Of a stretch of 64,000 nt of DNA, positions 33,801 through 37,164 are shown in pieces; the first letter of the stretch is position 1; every line of letters begins with the position of its first letter. Source of the DNA: Pseudomonas monsensis (GTDB lineage Bacteria > Pseudomonadota > Gammaproteobacteria > Pseudomonadales > Pseudomonadaceae); NCBI RefSeq assembly GCF_014268495.2, contig NZ_CP077087.1, forward strand, positions 355,001-419,000, given 5' to 3'. The translations under genes and the position numbers were made by a program. The notes below the pieces were generated by a model. The model ran no database searches, was not told the DNA's origin, and was given only the letters and a program-made list of their open reading frames with translations.

Positions 33801-35420
33801 CGCATTGCCGGCCAACGCATCGTTAGGCGCGGTGGTGGTCACGGTGCCGCTGGTTTTGCCGACTTCGATGGTGATGCTCTGACCGTTGGCCAAAGTCACG
33901 ATGACAGGCGAGCCGGTGACCGGCGCGCCGACGGTGGCGGTGTAGGTGACGGTGCCACCTTCAGCCACAGTGGTGTCAGCCGTGAGTTTCACGGTCGAGG
34001 TGTCGATGGTGTCAGTTACTTCGGTAACGGCTGGTGTGGTGCTCGGCACCAGGTTTTCGAAGTTGCCGCCGGTGGCGTCCTTGATGGTGACTTCGACTTT
34101 GCCGGCGTCTTTATAGACGTCATCGGCTGGCGCCGGAACGGTCACGGTGCCGGTAGTCTTGCCCGCTTCGATGGTGATTACCGAGCCGTTGCTCAGGGTC
34201 ACAGTGACTGGCGTGCCGGCCGGGTTGGTCAGGGTTGCGGTGTAAACAATCGAACCGCCTTCAGCCACGGTGCCGGTGGCTGTCAGCGACAGGTTGGTGT
34301 CGTCGATCGAATCGGTAATGGTGGTGGTCGCTGGCGTCGTGTTCGGCACCAGGTTTTCGAAATTGCCGCCGGTAGCACCGGTGATGGTGGTGCTGACGGT
34401 GCTGCCATTGTTGTAAACGTCGTTGGCCGCAGTCGGCACGTTGACGGTGCCAGTGGTCTGGCCGGCTTCGATGGTGATGGTCGAACCGTTCGACAGGGTG
34501 ACGGTCACCGGCGTCTGCGCCGGGTTGGTCAGCGTCGCGGTGTAGGTGATCTGGCCGCCTTCGGTGACGCTGTTGCCAGCGGTCAGCGTGACGGTGGTGG
34601 TGTCGATGGTGTCAGTGACCTGGGTCGTGGCCGGGGTGGTCGGCGGGGTCACGGTGATGCCGTTACCGCCAGTGGTGCCGGTGACGGTCACGTCGATCTG
34701 GGTCGGGTCGTTATAAACGGTGTCGTTCGGTGCCAGTGGCACGTTGACGGTGCCGGTGGTAGAGCCAGCCGGAATCACGATCACCGAGCCGTTGGACAGG
34801 GTAATGGTCAGGTCGGTCAGCGGCGCCTGGGTCAGGGTTGCGGTGTACACCAGCACGCCGCCGGCTTCGGTGATGGTCGGCGTGGCGCTGAGGCTCAGGG
34901 TCGACTCACGCAGGGCGTTGGTGGTGGTGTCGGTGGTCTGGCCGCCGGTGATGTTCTGCGCCGCTTGTGCGCCGGCATTGATGCCCGCCGTCGGGAAGCC
35001 GATGGTCGGGTCGACGCGGCCAGCGGTGGCGTCGAGCATCACGAAACTGTGGCCGCCACCAGCGGCACCGCCAGTGCCTGCGGCGGTGGCGCCGGCAGCG
35101 GTGGCTTCAAGGGCGGTGGTCGGGTCGGCACCGGCGGCGATGGCCTGCTGCAACTCGGCTACAGAGGGTGCGGCCTGCGCGGTGGCTTCGGCCAGGTCAG
35201 TGCTGGAGTCGGGCGCGTTGGCGCTCCACTGGGTTTCGCGGCCCAGGTCCAGGGTGCGGCCATCAGCCAGTTCCAGCGACACGGCGCCAGAGAGGCCAGT
35301 GTCAATCTGATCGCCGACAAACAGTCGATCGCCTTCAACGAGTACGCGGCGTACGCCCTCTGGGGACACCACGAATACCTGACCGACAATGCTTTTGACG
35401 ATGGCAACAACACTGCTCAT
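15882..35420 (-). CDS. lapA: LapA, giant cell-surface biofilm adhesin exported by type I secretion
   Basis: A 6,512-residue repeat adhesin. Residues 1 to about 125 form the retention module, with the LapG cleavage motif TAAG at 107-110 and a second TAAG at 112-115. About 51 repeats of 100 residues follow (roughly 173-5273), Ig-like with conserved AEGG...YTATL and TGGNFENLV. A Calx-beta-like repeat (5273-5383), cadherin-like segments, a PA14-like domain (about 5680-5820) and a von Willebrand A domain (MIDAS DSSGS near 6000) come next. Calcium-binding RTX nonapeptides (GGxGxDxL, about 6270-6415) precede a C-terminal type I secretion signal. I chose the ATG at 35420 after GGAGAG; a longer frame adds 14 residues. 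It is longer than the roughly 5,200 residues I recall for Pf0-1 LapA. It is transcribed away from its exporter genes. Confidence 0.96.
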   Translation of the reverse strand: MSSVVAIVKSIVGQVFVVSPEGVRRVLVEGDRLFVGDQIDTGLSGAVSLELADGRTLDLGRETQWSANAPDSSTDLAEATAQAAPSVAELQQAIAAGADPTTALEATAAGATAAGTGGAAGGGHSFVMLDATAGRVDPTIGFPTAGINAGAQAAQNITGGQTTDTTTNALRESTLSLSATPTITEAGGVLVYTATLTQAPLTDLTITLSNGSVIVIPAGSTTGTVNVPLAPNDTVYNDPTQIDVTVTGTTGGNGITVTPPTTPATTQVTDTIDTTTVTLTAGNSVTEGGQITYTATLTNPAQTPVTVTLSNGSTITIEAGQTTGTVNVPTAANDVYNNGSTVSTTITGATGGNFENLVPNTTPATTTITDSIDDTNLSLTATGTVAEGGSIVYTATLTNPAGTPVTVTLSNGSVITIEAGKTTGTVTVPAPADDVYKDAGKVEVTIKDATGGNFENLVPSTTPAVTEVTDTIDTSTVKLTADTTVAEGGTVTYTATVGAPVTGSPVIVTLANGQSITIEVGKTSGTVTTTAPNDALAGNAPLTNSITGVSGGNYEDLVADKTPVSTTVTDVADTTNLSLSATGSVAEGGSIVYTATLTNPAGTPVTVTLSNGSVITIEAGKTTGTVTVPAPADDVYKDAGKVEVTIKDATGGNFENLVPSTTPAVTEVTDTIDTSTVKLTADTSVAEGGTVTYTATVGAPVTGSPVVVTLANGQSITIEVGKTSGTVTTTAPNDALTGQAPITNAITGVSGGNYEDLVADKTPVSTTVTDTTDTTDLTLSATGTVAEGGSIVYTATLTNAAGSPVTVTLSNGSVITIEAGKTTGTVTVPAPADDVYKDAGKVEVTIKDATGGNFENLVPSTVPAVTDVTDTVDTTTVKLTATESAAEGGTVTYTATVGAPVTGSPVVVTLANGQNITIEVGKTTGTVTTTAPNDALTGHTPLTNAITDVSGGNYENLVADKTPVSTTVTDTTDTTDLTLSATGTVAEGGSIVYTATLTNAAGSPVTVTLSNGSVITIEAGKTTGTVTVPAPADDVYKDAGKVEVTIKDATGGNFENLVPSTVPAVTDVTDTVDTTTVKLTATESAAEGGTVTYTATVGAPVTGSPVVVTLANGQNITIEVGKTTGTVTTTAPNDALTGHTPLTNAITDVSGGNYESLVADKTPVSTTVTDTVDTTNLSLTATGTVAEGGSIVYTATLTNPAGTPVTVTLSNGSVITIEAGKTTGTVTVPAPADDVYKDAGKVEVTIKDATGGDFENLVPSTVPAVTEVTDTIDTSTVKLTATETAAEGGTVTYTATVGAPVTGSPVVVTLANGQNITIEVGKTTGTVTTTAPNDALTGHAPLTNAITDVSGGNYENLVADKTPVSTTVTDTTDTTDLTLSATGTLAEGGSIVYTATLTNPAGSPVTVTLSNGSVITIEAGKTTGTVTVPAPADDVYKDAGKVEVTIKDATGGNFENLVPSTVPAVTEVTDTIDTSTVKLTADTTVAEGGTVTYTATVGAPVTGSPVVVTLANGQSITIEVGKTTGTVTFTAPNDALTGQASLGNSITGVSGGNYENLVADKTPVSTTVTDTVDTTDLSLSATNSVAEGGSIIYTATLTNPAGTPMTVTLSNGSVITIEAGKTTGTVTVPAPADDVYKDAGKVEVTIKDATGGNFENLVPSTTPAVTEVTDTVDTTTVKLTATESAAEGGTVTYTATVGAPVTGSPVVVTLANGQNITIEVGKTTGTVTTTAPNDALTGHAPLTNAITDVSGGNYENLVADKTPVSTTVTDTTDTTDLTLSATGTVAEGGSIVYTATLTNPAGTPVTVTLSNGSVITIEAGKTTGTVTVPAPADDVYKDAGKVEVTIKDATGGNFENLVPSTTPAVTEVTDTIDTSTVKLTATESAAEGGTVTYTATVGAPVTGSPVVVTLANGQNITIEVGKTTGTVTTTAPNDALTGHAPLTNAITDVSGGNYENLVADKTPVSTTVTDTVDTTNLSLSATGSVNEGGQITYTATLTNAAGSPVTVTLSNGAVITIDAGKTTGTVTVDAPKDDVYKDAGTVEATIKGATGGDFENLVTSTAPAVTTVNDTIDTSTVSLTATANVAEGETVVYTATVTAPVTGSPVVVTLSNGQTITIAVGETTGSVNFVAPNSPLAGGSSLSVTIDGATGGNFEKLAVDGKSADTTVSDTTDTTNLNLTATDSVAEGGSIVYTATLTNPAGTPVTVTLSNGSVITIEAGKTSGTVTVPAPADDVYKDAGKVEVTIKEATGGNFENLVPSTVPAVTNVTDTIDTTTVKLTATESAAEGGTVTYTATVGAPVTGSPVVVTLANGQTITIGVGQTTGTATTTAPNDALTGHAPLTNAITDVTGGNFENLVADKTPVSTTVTDTVDTTNLSLSATGSVAEGGSIVYTATLTNAAGSPVTVTLSNGAVITIEAGKTTGAVTVPAPADDVYKDAGKVEATISTATGGNFENLVPSTVPAVTEVTDTIDTSTVKLTADTSVAEGGTVTYTATVGAPVTGSPVVVTLANGQNITIEVGKTTGTVTTTAPNDALTGQAPLTNSITGVTGGNYENLVADKTPVSTTVTDTVDTTNLSLSATNSVAEGGSIVYTATLTNAAGSPVTVTLSNGAVITIEAGKTTGTVTVPAPADDVYKDAGKVEATISTATGGNFENLVPSTVPAVTNVTDTIDTTTVKLTATESTAEGGNVTYTATVGAPVTGSPVVVTLANGQTITIGVGQTTGTATTTAPNDVLTGHAPLTNSITDVTGGNFENLVADKTPVSTNVTDTVDTTNLSLSATNSVAEGGSIVYTATLTNAAGSPVTVTLSNGAVITIEAGKTTGTVTVPAPADDVYKDAGTVQATISTATGGNFENLVTSTTPAVTSVTDTIDTTTVKLTATATAAEGGNVVYTATVGAPVTGSPVVVTLANGQTITIGVGQTTGTATTTAPNDVLTGHAPLTNAITNVSGGNYENLVADKTPVSTNVTDTVDTTNLSLSATGTVAEGGSIVYTATLTNAAGSPVTVTLSNGAVITIDAGKTTGTVTVPAPADDVYKDAGKVEATISTATGGNFENLVPSTVPAVTEVADTIDTSTVKLTADTSVAEGGTVTYTATVGAPVTGSPVTVTLANGQNITIEVGKTTGTVTTTAPNDALTGQAPLTNSITGVTGGNYENLVADKTPVSTTVTDTVDTTNLSLSATGSVAEGGSIVYTATLTNAAGSPVTVTLSNGAVITIEAGKTTGTVTVPAPADDVYKDAGKVEATISTATGGNFENLVPSTVPAVTEVTDTIDTSTVKLTADTSVAEGGTVTYTATVGAPVTGSPVTVTLANGQNITIEVGKTTGTVTTTAPNDALTGQAPLTNSITGVTGGNYENLVADKTPVSTTVTDTVDTTNLSLSATGSVAEGGSIVYTATLTNAAGSPVTVTLSNGAVITIDAGKTTGTVTVPAPADDVYKDAGKVEATISTATGGNFENLVPSTVPAVTEVTDTIDTSTVKLTADTSVAEGGTVTYTATVGAPVTGSPVVVTLANGQTITIGVGQTTGTATTTAPNDVLTGHAPLTNAITNVSGGNYENLVADKTPVSTTVTDTVDTTNLSLSATNSVAEGGSIVYTATLTNAAGSPVTVTLSNGAVITIDAGKTTGTVTVPAPADDVYKDAGTVQATISTATGGNFENLVPSTVPAVTNVTDTIDTTTVKLTATESTAEGGNVTYTATVGAPVTGSPVVVTLANGQTITIGVGQTTGTATTTAPNDALTGHAPLTNSITDVTGGNFENLVADKTPVSTNVTDTVDTTNLSLSATNSVAEGGSIVYTATLTNAAGSPVTVTLSNGAVITIDAGKTTGTVTVPAPADDVYKDAGKVEATISTATGGNFENLVPSTVPAVTEVADTIDTSTVKLTADTSVAEGGTVTYTATVGAPVTGSPVVVTLANGQNITIEVGKTTGTVTTTAPNDALTGQAPLTNSITGVTGGNYENLVADKTPVSTTVTDTVDTTNLSLSATNSVAEGGSIVYTATLTNAAGSPVTVTLSNGAVITIEAGKTTGTVTVPAPADDVYKDAGKVEATISTATGGNFENLVPSTVPAVTNVTDTIDTTTVKLTATESTAEGGNVTYTATVGAPVTGSPVVVTLANGQTITIGVGQTTGTATTTAPNDALTGHAPLTNSITDVTGGNFENLVADKTPVSTNVTDTVDTTNLSLSATNSVAEGGSIVYTATLTNAAGSPVTVTLSNGAVITIDAGKTTGTVTVPAPTDDVYKDAGTVQATINTATGGNFENLVPSTVPAVTSVTDTIDTTTVKLTATATAAEGGNVVYTATVGAPVTGSPVVVTLANGQTITIGVGQTTGTATTTAPNDALTGHAPLTNAITDVSGGNYENLVADKTPVSTTVTDTVDTTNLSLSATGTVAEGGSIVYTATLTNAAGSPVTVTLSNGAVITIDAGKTTGTVTVPAPADDVYKDAGTVQATISTATGGNFENLVPSTTPAVTSVTDTIDTTTVKLTATESAAEGGNVVYTATVGAPVTGSPVVVTLANGQTITIGVGQTTGTATTTAPNDVLTGHAPLTNSITDVTGGNFENLVADKTPVSTNVTDTVDTTNLSLSATNSVAEGGSIVYTATLTNAAGSPVTVTLSNGAVITIEAGKTTGTVTVPAPADDVYKDAGKVEATISTATGGNFENLVPSTTPAVTSVTDTIDTTTVKLTATATAAEGGNVVYTATVGAPVTGSPVVVTLANGQTITIGVGQTTGTATTTAPNDVLTGHAPLTNAITNVSGGNYENLVADKTPVSTTVTDTVDTTNLSLSATNSVAEGGSIVYTATLTNAAGSPVTVTLSNGAVITIEAGKTTGTVTVPAPADDVYKDAGTVQATISTATGGSFENLVPSTVPAVTSVTDTIDTTTVKLTATATAAEGGNVVYTATVGAPVTGSPVVVTLANGQTITIGVGQTTGTAATTAPNDALTGHAPLTNSITNVSGGNYENLVADKTPVSTTVTDTVDTTNLTLSATGTVAEGGQITYTATLSNAAGSPVTVTLSNGSVITIDAGKTSGTVTVPAPADDVYKDAGNVQATIKTATGGSFENLVTSTTPAVTSVTDTIDTTTVKLTATGTAAEGGNVVYTATVGAPVTGSPVVVTLSNGQTITIGVGQTTGTATTTAPNDALTGHAPLTNSITNVSGGNYENLVADKTPVSTTVTDTVDTTNLSLSATPAVNEGGQITYTATLSNAAGSPVTVTLSNGSVITIDAGKTSGTVTVPAPADDVYKDAGTVQATITGTSGGGFENLVTSTTPAVTSVADTIDTTTVSITGSSSVTEGQTASYTVSLNHPAQTEVTLKIVYSGTAADGSDFTGVYTVKIPAGASSAQFNVATIDDKITEGTENFVVKIDSATGGNFENLAVSSTNGSVSTSIIDNDAPPVIDLDANNSSGATGADYKVTFTENTPGAGVSIADTDLTITDPDSTMLTGATIVLTNRQDGDALNLGNSVNGITINANSTNGTVTLTLSGNATLADYMQAIKNISFTNGSENPSTVPRIITVTVTDGGNYSNTATTTVNVVAVNDAPVAAPVNVTGTEDTPLILGWSTFGVTDVDSPASSLGIKITQLPGEGKLQYLDGSTWKDVANNQTFSKADIDAGKLRFMPDANESGVNGYGGTGVGNNQADYAQIKFQPTDGQLLGNTGTVKIDITPVADAPTVSVADNSVNSTGLVKEVWTGLSGLGTSGAGADSTTLKTVIDGAGTPNSSGTVTNVQSDGSVTAGTASKTSGLIYLEAGKTYSFSGVADDSLLITIGGKSVASGTWGAGGAISGSFTPTTSGYYTLDIYHHNQSGPGSYDVNLSVNGSTPIDLSSAGVPIYTGVQDLVNAGVTVSDLHGTNGEGYYDGYKLNTGAEGTTVKLSAINTALTDTDGSETLSVKISGAPVGSVLSDGNGHSFTVTASNGEANVTGWNLGSLTVTPPTYYNGQFNLTVTSTSTEMVGGSASSTATIPVTVVPAVYTASVATSGDDTFNGTDGNDIMVADIGGLTVVPGTNYNIAFMVDSSGSMSTSSINAAKDSLTSVFNTLKQSLGGSNSGTVNIFLVDFDTQVNKSVSVNLNDPNALTKLKAVLDSMSSGGGTNYEDVFKTTANFFQSAEAVANTGAKNLTYFITDGQPTYYQSGEQTNPTLYGNVKFDSVVTTSNYKLGDTFSTYIDSTHYLSISANGSAQLQVYTSRYGWTATNLGTVHAQGDGTYELSSLAGTGNSTTSATTDNSSSSFTLLSGLSNVEAIGINSGVSLNDLKPYDSDHSPQTNIDPKDLANSIIGHTEATLPGNDTVSGGDGNDILFGDLVSFNGIAGEGYQAMQAFVAQQTGVDVSKVTTSNVHQYITEHYQAFDVSGAHDGNDTLLGGAGNDILFGSGGNDLLDGGKGNDILLGGTGNDTLIGGQGNDILIGGSGADTFVWKAGDTGNDVIKDFNANEGDRIDLRDLLQGETGSTIDNFLKITTVDGVSSLQVSSAGKFNSADAAAATPDVTIKLEGNNWSSANIHNLIAGSDPTIKVDHNNS
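19600..34900 (-). repeat. Array of about 51 tandem 300-bp repeats inside lapA
   Basis: The equivalent codons recur every 300 bp exactly, from 34561 down to 19861, with one extra codon in the outermost unit near 34864. From about 34260 inward two types alternate. Type A reads LSLSATG.VAEGGSIVYTATLTN (25 copies at 34261, 33661 ... 19861). Type B reads VKLTA..AEGGTVTYTATVGAPVTGSP (24 copies at 33961 ... 20161). The effective unit is therefore 600 bp. Long stretches are identical between distant copies. Confidence 0.95.
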
Positions 35421-35777
35421 TGAAGACTCTCCGGGTGTCACGTTCAGTTGACTTCCATACACCTGATGGCTTGGGCGCCGATTCAGTCTGGACGTACTTT
35501 TAAAATTTGCGAATCAAGATTGACGCATGTTTTCGTCAATAATTTGGCTATATTCTTTCGCGATTAACTTTATGCCAAACTATTGACCTTATGGGTGCCA
35601 TCCTAAACAATCGCCCCACTAATGTCACATTGATATTTCCGCGGCGACCTGTCCTTTAGCGTGTGATCCAGTTCCTGTTTTGAACTTTCCGACATACGGT
35701 CAATCTGGTTGCCATCATCCGACGCAGCGCCACGTTTTGCTGTGATTCAAGACAAGAAGTTCTGGGAAATTCCTATC
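35421..35777. promoter_or_regulatory. Divergent lapA-lapE control region
   Basis: A 357-bp region between the divergent lapA and lapE starts. It is AT-rich around 35495-35620 and holds two inverted 14-bp sites resembling the FleQ box. FleQ is the c-di-GMP-responsive regulator of lapA in related pseudomonads. Core promoter hexamers could not be assigned with confidence. Confidence 0.65.
35535..35587. promoter_or_regulatory. Pair of inverted FleQ-box-like sites
   Basis: GTCAATAATTTGGC at 35535-35548 and, in inverse orientation, GCCAAACTATTGAC at 35574-35587 (GTCAATAGTTTGGC on the minus strand). The arms agree at 12 of 14 positions. Against the pel-type FleQ consensus GTCANTAAATTGAC they match at about 12 and 11 of 14. 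The site is 115-168 bp from lapA and 190-243 bp from lapE. Confidence 0.5.
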
Positions 35778-37130
35778 ATGCGTTCGCCACTGCTTTTCGC
35801 CGTACCCTTCGCTCTCGCCGCCTCGTTTGTACAAGCACAATCCTTACCAGAAGCCATGCAGCAGGCACTGGATGTCCATCCGGAAATCCAGGCAGGGGTC
35901 AACAGTCGTTTGGCCGCGGATTATCAGTTAAAGGCAGCAAAAGGTGGATACCTGCCCAAGGTCGATCTGCTCGGCGGTTATGGTCGTGAGGGCACCGACA
36001 GCGTGACCACCCGCGCCAACGGCGGTGGCAATCACTGGGAGACCCTGAACCGCAGCGAGTCAAGTTTACGTCTCTCGCAAATGGTCTTCGACGGTTTTGC
36101 GACATCCAGCGAAGTCGGGCGTCAACAAGCCACCGTCAACTCCCGCGCCTACTCGTTGCTCGGCACTTCCGAGCGCACCGCGCTGACCGTCGCCCAGGTG
36201 TATCTGGACGTGCTGACCCGTCGCGAATTCGTGCGTCTGGCCGAGGAAAACCTCAAGAGCCACCAGCGCATCTATGACCAGATCCAGTTGCGCACCCAGC
36301 GTGGCGTCGGCAGCGGCGCCGACCTCGATCAGGCCGAAGCGCGGATGGCCCAGGCGCGTAACAACCTGATCACCGAACAGACCAACCTCGCCGACTCCGA
36401 GACCAACTTCCTCAGCGCCGTCGGCCAGATGCCCGATCAGTTGGAGCGCCCGGCACCGTTCATGGCGATGATGCCGGCCAACCTCAATGAAGCCCGCGCA
36501 CAGATGCTGGAGAACAGCCCGATCCTGCGTTCGGCCGAGTCGGACATCGCCGCCGCCGAGAAGCAGTACGAAACCGCCAAGTCGACCTTCTACCCGCGTT
36601 TCGACGCCGAACTGGGTCGCACCGCCGACAACGATCTGGACGGCCAGAACGGTCACAACAACGAGTGGCAGGCCATGCTGCGCATGCGCTTCAACCTCTA
36701 TTCGGGCGGCAGCAACAAGGCCGACCTGGAATCCAAGTCGTACCTGTCGAACCAGGCGCTGGACATCCGCAACAACGCCCTGCGTCAGTTGAACGAAGAA
36801 CTCGGTCTGGCCTGGAATGCCTTGAACAACGCCAATGCTCAGGTGCCGATCGCTCAGCAGTACGTCGACCACAGCACCTCGGTGCGCACCGCTTACCAGC
36901 GTCAGTTCAGCCTCGGCGAGCGTACTCTGCTTGACTTGCTCGACAGCGAAAACGAGTTGTTCACCGCTTCGCGGCGTCTGGCTGAAATCAAAAACATTCA
37001 GTTATTTACTCAGTATCGAATCAAGGCGACCATGGGCGAGTTGCTCAGAAGCCAGGGAGTGGTCGCGCCATTGGCATCCGTTGTGCAGAACGACGTGAAG
37101 CCCAAGGTCCAGCTGCCTGGGATGAATTGA
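35778..37130 (+). CDS. lapE: LapE, TolC-family outer-membrane pore for LapA secretion
   Basis: A 450-residue outer-membrane factor. It has an N-terminal signal peptide (MRSPLLFAVPFALAASFVQAQ-S), then two TolC repeats rich in coiled coil; RFNLYSGGSNKADLESK and GERTLLDLLDSENELFTASRRL are typical of type I secretion TolC proteins. It forms the outer-membrane channel of the LapBCE exporter and in the current model also holds LapA by its N-terminal plug. I chose the ATG at 35778, which starts the signal peptide directly; the open frame reaches further upstream to 35709 without a signal-like sequence. It is the first gene of lapEBC, divergent from lapA. Confidence 0.93.
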   Translation: MRSPLLFAVPFALAASFVQAQSLPEAMQQALDVHPEIQAGVNSRLAADYQLKAAKGGYLPKVDLLGGYGREGTDSVTTRANGGGNHWETLNRSESSLRLSQMVFDGFATSSEVGRQQATVNSRAYSLLGTSERTALTVAQVYLDVLTRREFVRLAEENLKSHQRIYDQIQLRTQRGVGSGADLDQAEARMAQARNNLITEQTNLADSETNFLSAVGQMPDQLERPAPFMAMMPANLNEARAQMLENSPILRSAESDIAAAEKQYETAKSTFYPRFDAELGRTADNDLDGQNGHNNEWQAMLRMRFNLYSGGSNKADLESKSYLSNQALDIRNNALRQLNEELGLAWNALNNANAQVPIAQQYVDHSTSVRTAYQRQFSLGERTLLDLLDSENELFTASRRLAEIKNIQLFTQYRIKATMGELLRSQGVVAPLASVVQNDVKPKVQLPGMN

Positions 37131-37164
37131 GTTATCCCTTTTCAACAGTCAAAGAGTGTCGAGC

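Noticed and set aside
16200..34900. The regular repeats considered as a CRISPR array or satellite DNA
   Set aside because: The unit is 300 bp, fully coding, without unique spacers, and translates into adhesin repeats.
26604..35423. Very long antisense open frame (2,939 codons) opposite lapA, and a second of 1,992 codons at 19515-25493
   Set aside because: They mirror the 300-bp LapA repeats: the repeated, stop-poor GC-rich codons leave one antisense frame open. The translated sequence is low-complexity, with G/D/R/V-rich repeats and no domain, while the LapA frame has a start, ribosome site, retention module, RTX repeats and secretion signal.
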